Source of the DNA: Cellulomonas sp. URHE0023
Lineage (GTDB): Bacteria; Actinomycetota; Actinomycetes; Actinomycetales; Cellulomonadaceae
DNA: 64,000 bases
Reading direction: 5' to 3'
NCBI RefSeq assembly: GCF_000688475.1
Contig: NZ_JIAN01000006.1
Coordinates: 558,001-622,000, forward strand
A program made the translations under genes and the position numbers. A model generated the notes under the pieces. That model did not search any database and had not been told where the DNA came from. It saw only the letters and a program-made list of their open reading frames with translations. Position 1 is the first letter of the stretch, and each line of letters opens with the position of its first letter. This document shows positions 43,806 through 52,395 of this stretch, piece by piece.

Positions 43806-46800
43806 TCCCGGTCCGGGTCCTTTCCTTTTTGGGAGAGCTTGAACGTGGCGCCGTCGAGCGCCCAGCCGCGCTTGATGCGGTCGACGTGCTCCCACAGCTT
43901 CTTCTCGGCCAGTCTCGTGTTGCCCTGGTCGAGGTTCTCCTGGATCTCGCTGTTCTCCTTGCTGGCGCCCAGGAAGATGTTCTTCGCGTAGCCAAAGAAG
44001 TTCTTGTACCGCTCGATGGCGGCCTCGACGACCGCCGGGGCCGTCAGATCTTTCAGAGTGATGCGGGCCTTCGAGTTAGTTCCGCGCTGCTCGAGCAAGA
44101 GCTTGGCCTCGGAGACCCTTCTGCCTTTCAGGACGTCCATGTAGTGCCGACGCATGTCGTAGGCGGACACGACATGCCGGCGAGCGGTCCCGGGCTTCAC
44201 GTTGATCTCCTCGTTGTCGGAGTTCGCCTTGAGAAGGTCACCCTGCTTGTTGCGCGTCGCTTCCTTGGCGATCGCCCGCTTGTGGTCGACCGAGAAGCTG
44301 CCGCGAAGGATCTTGAACTCGTCGACCATCGGATCCGCAAACTTCCAACCGGCAAAGGTCGTGCTGAAGTGAGCTCCGAGCTGCGTCATCTGGACGTCGA
44401 GCTCTCCGGATGCCGTGTTCGCAAGTTTCCGGTTCGTGCCGCTGACCGCGGCGCCGTCGTCCTTGTCCAGCTTCCCGAGAGTCGCTTGCAGGCGCCGGAT
44501 CTCCGTGGTGTGGCCCGCCGTCTGGGCCAGTGGCTTCGTCCGGGCCTTGTCCTCGCCCTTGTCCTTGATCTTCCGTTCGTCTGCCACCAGGGTCATGAAC
44601 TTCACGGGGTCGGTCGGGCTCGACTGCACGACGAGCTTGGCCGCGCCCTTCTCACCCGTGAACGTCAGCGTGTGCGGCCCGTCGGCGCCCCTGATCGGCA
44701 CTTTCTTGCGCCACCAGGCCAGCAGCTTTCCTGCCGCGCTCTTGGCCTTGCCGACCAGCTTGTCGAGCACCTTCCCGAGCCACGCGACGATCTTGTCGAG
44801 CGCCTTGTCGATCGGCGCGCGGATCTTCTTCACGATTCCGACGAGCTTGGCGGGGATCCCGCCCAACCCGGCGAACTTGGCGAGGAAGCCGATGACCACC
44901 ACCAGCGTGCTGGCCATCGTCTGCTCGACCTTCTTCGCCGCGTTCTCCACCTGGCCGGACGCGATCGCAGAGATCGAGTCGATGAAGGACGCGACGACGG
45001 CGCCGATCTGCTGGATCTTCTCGATGAAGAACGACACCGTGTTCCAGATGGCGACGACCGCCTGCACGACAGCGCCGGCCGGGTTGAGCATCATGACCAG
45101 CTTGGTGACGGCGGCCTTGACCACCTCCGTCTGGATCATCTGCGTGACCTGGCCGATGAGCTGGTCCTTCAGCTCGGTCAGCTCGGTGACGATCTCCGCC
45201 CAGGCCGCAGCAGGGCCCTGCGTCACCAGGGTGACGAGGACCGACGCCGTCTTCTCCAGCACCACCAGCACCGGTTCGGGGATGATCTTCACCAGCTTGG
45301 CGCGGATGTTCGCCCAGGTCAGGCCCAGCACCGACAGCACCAGCTTGACGATCTCGAGCAGGCTGAACGACTTCGGGATGTACACCCCGGCCTGTGCCAG
45401 GGGCCCGACCAGCCACGTGATCAACGCGGTCTTCAGATGGCTCAGGATGTTGCCGGCGAACTTCTGGAAGCCCAGCTTCCCGGCGCGGACAAGGTTGCCC
45501 ACGAACCCGATCGGGTCCTTCACGATGATCCCGAACGCAGCCTTCGCCTTCGCGATGTAGGGCAGGGCGCCCGGCGCGAGGACGGACACGAGGATCTCGA
45601 GCAGGCTGAGCACCTGCTTCAACGCCCATCCCCCGAACTGGCCGACCAGGTCGAGGAAGGCGCTGCCGACCTTCCGGAACGCGCCAACGACTGTGACCAC
45701 GTCCTCGAAGGTCAACGAGCTCAGGGTTGCCATGATCCGTCCGGGGATCGACATCACGAACGCCATGAGGCCGGACAACGCACCCTGGAACCAGGCCCAA
45801 GCCCGCTCGACCGCCTTTCCCCGGCGGAGGTTCTCCCATACCTCCTGCTGACCGATCAGCTTCATGAAGCCGCCGATCAGGGTCTCGGCGGTACGCGGGA
45901 ACGGCTCACCGGTGATGGGATCCTGCGCGAGGATCGCCTTGAGGAGGTCGTAGCCGGCCGTCCCGTTGGCCAAGGCAGCCAGTGGGCGCAGGATCGCCTG
46001 CTTGACCAGGCTCAGCAGCTCGCCGACCACGCCCGCGCCGAAGGAGACCAGGCGGCCGATCGGGTCCGTGAAGATCCGCTTCGCACGGTCCCACACGTCC
46101 CCGAGGCTGAAGACGTCGCTGAACCCGAGGGAGTCGACGAACCGGCTGAGCGCATCGGTGATCTGCCCGCCGACGTCTCCGAGCGCGTTCACCTTCTGCT
46201 CGACCCACTCCGCCGCCTGGTTGATCACCCCGTGGGTGTCGAGCACCCGGGTGATCACCGCGCCGCCTGGCACCAGCTCGATCAGCGCACGCAGGAAGTT
46301 GGCGGCCGTCCGGTCCGTGCGGCGCAGGTTGACCGGGTTGAACCCGAGCACGAGCGTCAGCATCCGGAAGCCCGGGATGTAGTTGGCCTTGTCTGCGAAG
46401 TAGTCGAGCACATCGCTCATCCCGAGACGTTGGACGGCGGGGGTCGGGCCGGACGCGACCTGGGGCGTCGTCTGTGCGCGCTGCGCCTCGGGTGCGGGCT
46501 GGCTGGCCTTGCGCTGCGGTGTGGCGCCCTGCTGGATGGTGTGGGTGAGCTCGTGAGCGAGCAGGAGGCGACCCTCGGTGCTCGCGGGCCGGTACTGGTC
46601 GCGGCCGAAGAACACGTGGTCGCGGTAGGTGAACGCCCGAGCGCTGAGGTGGTTGCTGAGACTCGCAGCGCTCTCGTCGGCGTGGACCCGCACGCTGCTG
46701 AGGTCAGCGCCCAACCGGGGCTGCATGAACGCCCGCACGTCGGTGGGCAGTGCCTGCCCGCCGGTGGCTGCGTGCTGGATCTCAGCCCTGCTGCTGGCCG

Positions 46801-47122
46801 CGGCGGCGGGACGGCCCACGGCGAAGCGCTGGACAAGACTCGCCGCTGCGGGCATCGCGCTCGGCTGCGCCGGGGGCGCGGCGGCCGCGCGTTGCTGCGG
46901 GTCAGGCATCCGAACGACCTTGTCGGCGGTGCGGTCTGCCTCCCTCTCGAGCGGATCGGTGGGCTGGCTCACGCTGAGCCTTGGCTGCACGCCCACGGGC
47001 GGGCGCGACGTGCGCATGACCGGTGAGAAGAAGCCCGCGCTGCGAGACCCGCCCAGGGTGCTCCCCGAACGCGCCACCGTCGCGGAGTGCGACCTCGTGC
47101 TCTTCGGGGCGGCGGTTGACAT
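43802..47122 (-). CDS. DUF4157-domain eCIS protein with unrecognised C-terminal domain, candidate cargo
   Basis: 1106 residues. A disordered N-terminus carries DPLEREADRTADKVVRM (57-73). The DUF4157 (eCIS core) domain spans about 112-200 and ends with the metalloprotease-like AHELTHTIQQ (His190, Glu191, His194). A long region, about 240-810, is a string of hydrophobic and amphipathic helices (KDPIGFVGNLVRAG, LGLTWANIRAKLVKIIPE) like the middle part of other DUF4157 proteins. The last 295 residues form a separate basic domain with TARRHVVSAYDMRRHY near 980-994, which I do not recognise and which may be a toxin. Role as cargo is inferred from family and position between tape measure and ATPase. 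Confidence 0.85.
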   Translation of the reverse strand: MSTAAPKSTRSHSATVARSGSTLGGSRSAGFFSPVMRTSRPPVGVQPRLSVSQPTDPLEREADRTADKVVRMPDPQQRAAAAPPAQPSAMPAAASLVQRFAVGRPAAAASSRAEIQHAATGGQALPTDVRAFMQPRLGADLSSVRVHADESAASLSNHLSARAFTYRDHVFFGRDQYRPASTEGRLLLAHELTHTIQQGATPQRKASQPAPEAQRAQTTPQVASGPTPAVQRLGMSDVLDYFADKANYIPGFRMLTLVLGFNPVNLRRTDRTAANFLRALIELVPGGAVITRVLDTHGVINQAAEWVEQKVNALGDVGGQITDALSRFVDSLGFSDVFSLGDVWDRAKRIFTDPIGRLVSFGAGVVGELLSLVKQAILRPLAALANGTAGYDLLKAILAQDPITGEPFPRTAETLIGGFMKLIGQQEVWENLRRGKAVERAWAWFQGALSGLMAFVMSIPGRIMATLSSLTFEDVVTVVGAFRKVGSAFLDLVGQFGGWALKQVLSLLEILVSVLAPGALPYIAKAKAAFGIIVKDPIGFVGNLVRAGKLGFQKFAGNILSHLKTALITWLVGPLAQAGVYIPKSFSLLEIVKLVLSVLGLTWANIRAKLVKIIPEPVLVVLEKTASVLVTLVTQGPAAAWAEIVTELTELKDQLIGQVTQMIQTEVVKAAVTKLVMMLNPAGAVVQAVVAIWNTVSFFIEKIQQIGAVVASFIDSISAIASGQVENAAKKVEQTMASTLVVVIGFLAKFAGLGGIPAKLVGIVKKIRAPIDKALDKIVAWLGKVLDKLVGKAKSAAGKLLAWWRKKVPIRGADGPHTLTFTGEKGAAKLVVQSSPTDPVKFMTLVADERKIKDKGEDKARTKPLAQTAGHTTEIRRLQATLGKLDKDDGAAVSGTNRKLANTASGELDVQMTQLGAHFSTTFAGWKFADPMVDEFKILRGSFSVDHKRAIAKEATRNKQGDLLKANSDNEEINVKPGTARRHVVSAYDMRRHYMDVLKGRRVSEAKLLLEQRGTNSKARITLKDLTAPAVVEAAIERYKNFFGYAKNIFLGASKENSEIQENLDQGNTRLAEKKLWEHVDRIKRGWALDGATFKLSQKGKDPDRE

Positions 47123-47125
47123 CTC

Positions 47126-48571
47126 CTACCGCCACTCGACGATCATCGGACGGCCCATCCACGGGAGCCGGACGTAGGAGCATCCCCAGGGCAGCTGGTC
47201 GAGCAGGATGTCGACGGTGCGTGCATCGACCCGCAGCAGCCAGTCGCCGTCACCGGTGACCGACAGGACGCCCGGACGCTGCAGGAACTCCAGCCGTAGG
47301 GCATCCGGTGAGGTGCCCCGCAGCGCGTCCCAGTGACCGATCGCGGCCTCCAGCAGCGCGACCGACTCAGCGGTCTCGTCGTCCGTGAGGCCGACATCGG
47401 CCGCGCTGGGCATCTCCAGGGGCAGCCCGCACAGCGCCTTCGCGAGCGTCAGCCGGTGCTCAGGTGCGACGACCTCGCCGGTGGCCAGGTGGTGCAGCAG
47501 GCACAGGCCCCGGTCCGGGGTGACGACGTCGTCCCCGACCGCCACGCCGAGTGTCTCGAAGAATCGGGGTAGGAACGGGTGCAGCAGGACGAGCCCCGCG
47601 CTGTCGACGAGCAGACCGGGGTCCTCGCCACGATCGGCCTGCGTCGCGGGTTGCGTCGCAGGTTGCGCCGCGGTTTCCGCGAACGCCCGATCACGTGGAC
47701 CGGTGGGCGCGGGCACCACGTCGTCCGTGGCCGTCGCGGGCCAGAGGCGCTCGACGGCCGCAGCGAGGTCACGGTCTGCGCGCTGGGCAGGAGCGAGCGC
47801 CACCCACGCCTGCCGTGCCAGAGCGCCCGGTGACAGCACCCGGCTCGCGGCAGCCGCCTGGAGCGCGACGACGCGAACCGTGCGATGAAACGCGCGCCGC
47901 ACCGTCTGCGCCGAACGTGCCTCCGGGAGGACCGCCTCGACCTCCTGGACACCGGCCACGAGCTCAGGTGACAGGCTCCCGAGCACGATGAGCACGAACG
48001 CAGGCGTGAACTGCAAGGTCAGACGCTCGCTGGCCCAGGGCGTGGCGGCCAGCGCCGCGACCAGCCCCTGCCGTGCTGCGGGAGACGGTTCGCGGTGGCC
48101 CCCGACGTCGCGCCACACGTCCAGCACGAGCTGCTCGAGCGTCGTGCCCTCCGGGAGGTGCAGGGCCCACGGAAGTCGTCCGGTACGCAGGAACGTGACC
48201 AGGGCGTGGTCCGCCATCTGGGTCGGTGTCTGCTGCTCGACGACGTCGGCGTCTGGCACCGACCCTGACTCGCCGACTGAGCTCACGGGGTACAGGTGGA
48301 CGTGCTTCTCGATCTCGCGCCGCACCGCCTCGGCAAGATCAGTCTCGAGGTCGTCCACCGTCGTCAGTGCCACGTCGATCGAGATGCTGTCGAGGCGCAG
48401 GTAGTCGTTCCCCGGATCGATCGAGGCCAGTGCCGACTCGATCGCCTTGGGCAGCGCCCCCGCGCACACCGAGGAGAGTCGGCGGTGCAGGGCGTGCCCG
48501 GCCGACTCTGAGCCCTGGAGCGAGACCTCCAGCACCTGACGCCTGATGGTGACCGTGCCCTGCCGCGCCAC
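47126..48571 (-). CDS. Contractile injection system tape measure protein (CIS_TMP type)
   Basis: 481 residues. The C-terminal third holds the hallmark segments of this family: LVDSAGLVLLHPFLPRFFET, LLHHLATGE, EHRLTLAKALCGLPLE, and the closing WLLRVDARTVDILLDQLPW with IVEW. The N-terminal part contains RRLSSVCAGALPKAIESAL, also family-typical. A short QPATQPATQ repeat lies in the linker. Known members are linked to tube length or particle assembly (Afp14-type position). The GTG start is 4 nt after the 1272-residue protein's stop. Confidence 0.87.
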   Translation of the reverse strand: MARQGTVTIRRQVLEVSLQGSESAGHALHRRLSSVCAGALPKAIESALASIDPGNDYLRLDSISIDVALTTVDDLETDLAEAVRREIEKHVHLYPVSSVGESGSVPDADVVEQQTPTQMADHALVTFLRTGRLPWALHLPEGTTLEQLVLDVWRDVGGHREPSPAARQGLVAALAATPWASERLTLQFTPAFVLIVLGSLSPELVAGVQEVEAVLPEARSAQTVRRAFHRTVRVVALQAAAASRVLSPGALARQAWVALAPAQRADRDLAAAVERLWPATATDDVVPAPTGPRDRAFAETAAQPATQPATQADRGEDPGLLVDSAGLVLLHPFLPRFFETLGVAVGDDVVTPDRGLCLLHHLATGEVVAPEHRLTLAKALCGLPLEMPSAADVGLTDDETAESVALLEAAIGHWDALRGTSPDALRLEFLQRPGVLSVTGDGDWLLRVDARTVDILLDQLPWGCSYVRLPWMGRPMIVEWR

Positions 48572-48575
48572 CGGC

Positions 48576-51500
48576 TCACCCCTCGGGCTCTGTGATGGTG
48601 ATGAGCTTCTCGTGGCTCACGGCGCAGCCCTGCTCCGTGTACGCGGTCACGCGGACCAGCCTGTGCACCGGCTCGATGGGGTCGAACGTCACCGTCACGG
48701 TCTCGCCCCCGGCGATCGAGGGCATCCCGTCGTCGACCTCCCACAGGAGGGCTACCGCCTGGTCTCCCCCGGATAGCTTGGCAAAGAGCACGATCACATC
48801 CGGGGCAACCCCTTCGCGGGCTATCTCGACCTGCAGGTCGGTGCCCGCGCAGACGGACGTCGGGCGCTCGCCGCGGCACTTGTTGGACGTCGTGGCGTCG
48901 AAGACCGGTACCCACGCCGTGGAGTCCGACTCTTCGATCATCGTGCCGTGCGAGTCGTACACGAGCCGCTGCTTGCGCGTGTGCCCGCCCTGTTCCCACG
49001 AGACGACGAGATCGAACGTGAACGTGATGCACGCCAGGCGATCCACGAACAGGGAGCCGGTCGATCCCTTGCCGGCCGGTTCCTTGTACGCAAGGACCAG
49101 CCAGCCCTCGGAGCCGAGCACGCCGGCGACGAGCCGGTTGATGTCCGTCAGCCAGCGCTTCACGGCATCACGGAACCTCGCCGGCGTCATGGGAGGGCGC
49201 TCGGCTTCGATGAGGCCCGCCACGTCGGCGCCGAGCTGGGACACCTTCCCGGCAGGGTTCGCCGGGTCGGTGCGGTCGATGAGCTCGAAGCTGCGGACCT
49301 CGGCGGTGTAGCCGCTGATGGGAAGGTTCCGTTGCGCCTGAGGTAGCCAGAACCGGAAGCCCTCTCCGACGGCCTCACCGTCGCAGGGCAGATCGCACGG
49401 GCTGACGCCCGACTCGAGATCCGCCTGAATGGTGCACCGCGCAGCATCAGTGACCGTGACCGTGAGTCGATCGGTCACGGGGAGCGCCGGGCTGGTGAAC
49501 GTCGTGTCGACGATGACGCCGAGGTCGGCGAGGTAGGGCGGTGTGCCGCCGCCCACCACGAACGTCACCTGCCAGGTCCCAGCCGCATCGTCGACCTGGA
49601 CACTGGTCCCGACGATCTCCAGGGGCGGCGGTACCGAGACCGTCTCCGGCACCGACTCGACGCCGTCGCTGTCACGAACCACGACGGTGTGCGTTCCAGC
49701 GGACAGCAGCAGCGGACCAGCAAGCTGTTCGAAGGGCCGGTCGTCGACCCGCACCGACAGAGATCCGGCGGCGCCGGCTGCCTCGACGGTGACCGCGGCG
49801 AACCCGTCCACGTTGGTGCAAGCGGTGCTCGTGGTCACGCGCAGCCTCGTCGGCGGCAGGGTGAACTGGACGGTCGCACAGCCCGGACCACAGACGTACG
49901 GCAGGAAGAAGTCGGCGACGACGGTGCCCTCGGGCAGTCCGGCAACGGTGGCGGCGTAGACCTCGCGTGCCGGACGCGTGATCTCGCGCTTGGGCGGGAA
50001 GACCTGCCCTGTCACTTCCCTCAGCGCGATGTCGAGGTCAGGGTCGGTGGCGAGCCCCGGCTTGCGCTGCAGCCGGACGAGTGCCTCCGCGAGCGCCGCC
50101 CGGTGCGGAACCGGCCCGATGACGACTTCCGCACCTGTGTTGCCCCCGAACGTGAGGGGATCGAGCGCGGGCTGCACCACCGGGCCGGAGAACGTCGGCT
50201 CGGGCGGATCGTGGTACGCGAGGATGAACGTGCCACCCAGCGGCACGCCGGCCTTGTGCTGCACGCCGGGGTGCTCGGCCAGGAAGTGCCCGAGGAACTC
50301 CGCCTGCTTGGCCTCCCGCAGGCGCAGCCTCCACTCCTCGACGAGTGACTCGAAGGGGTCCAGACGGCAACCGAAGAGGATGTCGTCCAAGCGGACCGAC
50401 AAGCCGGGTGCGTCGATGGCACCCGCCTGCCGGAGCTCCTCCATCGCCGACGCGATCGCGACGAGTCGGCCGTACTGACCGGCCATCGCCGCGAAGTCGA
50501 GCTCGCGGAGGTCCGCTGTGAGCCGGACCGACAGGTCGGACAGCACCCCGACGACGGCGAAGACCTGAGCGAGCAGGTCGGGAGCCCCGGGAGCAACCGC
50601 GAACCACGGATAGGGCCGACCCGGCTTCCAGTTCAGGGCTGCCTCGATCGTGAAGCCGAGCGTTCCCTGCCGTGCCCGGAAGTCCGGGTCGTGCCTCCTC
50701 AGCACGGCCAGGGTCGGCACCTTCGGATCCTCGGCGACCTCGGCCGGCGCACCGGGTACGACGGGGAGCGGCAGGGAGTAGAAGTACTCCACCTGCTTGA
50801 CAAGGAAGCACACGAGCTCCGCCCGAAGCGTGTCGTACAACGCCTCGAGATCCCGGAACCGGCAGTCCTCCGCGCGGAGGTCGAGCGCCATGCTCTCGTC
50901 GAACGCCCCGGTGCGTAGCGCCACCACCTCGAACGGCAGTCGGTGGCTCTTCCGCAAGGTCAGCAGTGACGTGAGGGCGGTCTGCACGTCGACGCCGAGG
51001 TGGCCCTCGATGCGCAGGAAGTTGTTCGGCTCCAGGTCGTAGCGCAGTGGGTCTGTCACGAAGGTGGGTGGCGCCGGCACGTACTCCCCTGCGGCATAGC
51101 TGAGGTTCTGGTTCGCCCGGTGCCGCGCGGTCTTGACCGGGTCCCACAGCTCGTACAGGGGCGGCGTGCCGTCCTGGCGATAGTAGAAGGGGATCGCCTT
51201 CGCCGAGACGGGGACGTCGCCCCAACGGCTCGGGGTGGCCCGGATGCCGTCGTCGGCAGGCACCTCGCGGAAGCTGGCGACCATGCTGACCAGCCGCCGG
51301 AACAGCTGACGCACCTGACGGGAGCGCTCCGCGCAGTCGCCCACGGCGGGCGATCGGACGAACGCGTTGCGGTAGGCGGCGCCGTCCACGGCCTGGGTGT
51401 CGAGGACGCCGGCGACCAGGTGCCGAGGAAACAGGTCGGATGGCGGGCAACAGGCGCACACCAGGTCCACGCCTTTCCAGCGCAGCTCGTCGTAGGCGGC

Positions 51501-52394
51501 GAGGAGGTCGTCGAAGAGGTCCCAGTAGTACGGCAGGAAACGGACCTGGCCGGGAGTCTTGGGGGTCCCGTCGAGGAAGCCGAACCGGGTGACGAACGCG
51601 CTGAAGGGATTCGTCGGGAAGAGGTCGCCGACCAACGGCTTGAACGCCTCGTAGAGCGCTGTGAGGGCGCCCCCGGTCGCTGCGGCCAGCTTGTGCGTGC
51701 GGAACGTCTCCTGGAAAGCCTTCAGCACCTGGGCGGTCTCCACCGGGCTGGTGCTCGGGACGTCGAAGCGCGGCATGCGCAGGTCGGGCAGCCGGAGCCG
51801 TTCGGCGAGATCGGCGCCGAGGTAGGGCCCTGGCACCGGGTTCGCGGCGATGATCTTGTCCAGGTCGGCGACGTCGACCAGCAACCGGCGCAGGGTCGCG
51901 GTGACCTGGGTGCCGCGGTCGTCACAGTCGTTCGGTGCGCACGTGCGCTGGCCCGCGAGGCGCAGCTCGAGGAACAGCGCCACGGCCTTCTGGTGCAGGT
52001 CGAGCAGCGAGTCGGTCAGCAGGACCGCGCCGCCGGTCTCGTCCTCGTCCTCGAGGAGCTCCCACAACGGGTACTGCACGGGTGGTGCTGCGTTGTCGAC
52101 GAACGGGGCGTAGCCGTAGTCCACCGGAAGCACATACGGCCGGACAGCGACGAGCGTGACGTCGGCCGGTTCGAGGATCAGGTAGCCCTCCGACGTCACG
52201 CCGCAGCCCTTGGTGAGCCGGACCTTCGTTCCGTCGAACGACACGTCCAAGCCGCAGACGATGCCGATCCCGACCAGGTTGGCGCGGGTCAGGCGGGTCT
52301 GCTCGTCGAGGTACTCGAACAGGTCGTTGAGGTGCGCGCTGGTGAGCACCTGGTTGGCCTCGAACATGGGGTACGTCGCTTCGGTGATGTCCAT
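48576..52394 (-). CDS. Large eCIS structural protein, possible fibre or baseplate extension
   Basis: 1272 residues. The N-terminus (VLTSAHLNDLFEYLDEQTRL, then VGIGIVCGL) resembles a protein recurring in eCIS loci of several phyla, known to me only as eCIS-associated. The body is mainly helical; from about 840 there are beta-sandwich repeats that look Ig- or PKD-like (SVRVDDRPFEQLAGPLLLS; VTDRLTVTVTDAARC; final VTAYTEQGCAVSHEKLITIT). Paired Cys motifs occur (CAPNDCDD, CACCPPSD). Exposed beta domains suggest a fibre or receptor-binding part, in the Afp13 position, but it has no trimeric phage-fibre motif. The ATG lies 1 nt after the upstream stop. Confidence 0.75.
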   Translation of the reverse strand: MDITEATYPMFEANQVLTSAHLNDLFEYLDEQTRLTRANLVGIGIVCGLDVSFDGTKVRLTKGCGVTSEGYLILEPADVTLVAVRPYVLPVDYGYAPFVDNAAPPVQYPLWELLEDEDETGGAVLLTDSLLDLHQKAVALFLELRLAGQRTCAPNDCDDRGTQVTATLRRLLVDVADLDKIIAANPVPGPYLGADLAERLRLPDLRMPRFDVPSTSPVETAQVLKAFQETFRTHKLAAATGGALTALYEAFKPLVGDLFPTNPFSAFVTRFGFLDGTPKTPGQVRFLPYYWDLFDDLLAAYDELRWKGVDLVCACCPPSDLFPRHLVAGVLDTQAVDGAAYRNAFVRSPAVGDCAERSRQVRQLFRRLVSMVASFREVPADDGIRATPSRWGDVPVSAKAIPFYYRQDGTPPLYELWDPVKTARHRANQNLSYAAGEYVPAPPTFVTDPLRYDLEPNNFLRIEGHLGVDVQTALTSLLTLRKSHRLPFEVVALRTGAFDESMALDLRAEDCRFRDLEALYDTLRAELVCFLVKQVEYFYSLPLPVVPGAPAEVAEDPKVPTLAVLRRHDPDFRARQGTLGFTIEAALNWKPGRPYPWFAVAPGAPDLLAQVFAVVGVLSDLSVRLTADLRELDFAAMAGQYGRLVAIASAMEELRQAGAIDAPGLSVRLDDILFGCRLDPFESLVEEWRLRLREAKQAEFLGHFLAEHPGVQHKAGVPLGGTFILAYHDPPEPTFSGPVVQPALDPLTFGGNTGAEVVIGPVPHRAALAEALVRLQRKPGLATDPDLDIALREVTGQVFPPKREITRPAREVYAATVAGLPEGTVVADFFLPYVCGPGCATVQFTLPPTRLRVTTSTACTNVDGFAAVTVEAAGAAGSLSVRVDDRPFEQLAGPLLLSAGTHTVVVRDSDGVESVPETVSVPPPLEIVGTSVQVDDAAGTWQVTFVVGGGTPPYLADLGVIVDTTFTSPALPVTDRLTVTVTDAARCTIQADLESGVSPCDLPCDGEAVGEGFRFWLPQAQRNLPISGYTAEVRSFELIDRTDPANPAGKVSQLGADVAGLIEAERPPMTPARFRDAVKRWLTDINRLVAGVLGSEGWLVLAYKEPAGKGSTGSLFVDRLACITFTFDLVVSWEQGGHTRKQRLVYDSHGTMIEESDSTAWVPVFDATTSNKCRGERPTSVCAGTDLQVEIAREGVAPDVIVLFAKLSGGDQAVALLWEVDDGMPSIAGGETVTVTFDPIEPVHRLVRVTAYTEQGCAVSHEKLITITEPEG

Positions 52395-52395
52395 G

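Noticed and set aside
43604..47026. Long plus-strand open frame (1140 codons) across the DUF4157 gene
   Set aside because: It is antisense to a clearly coding gene and its product is a low-complexity Arg/Asp/Leu/Val mixture without family motifs, an effect of high GC codon bias.
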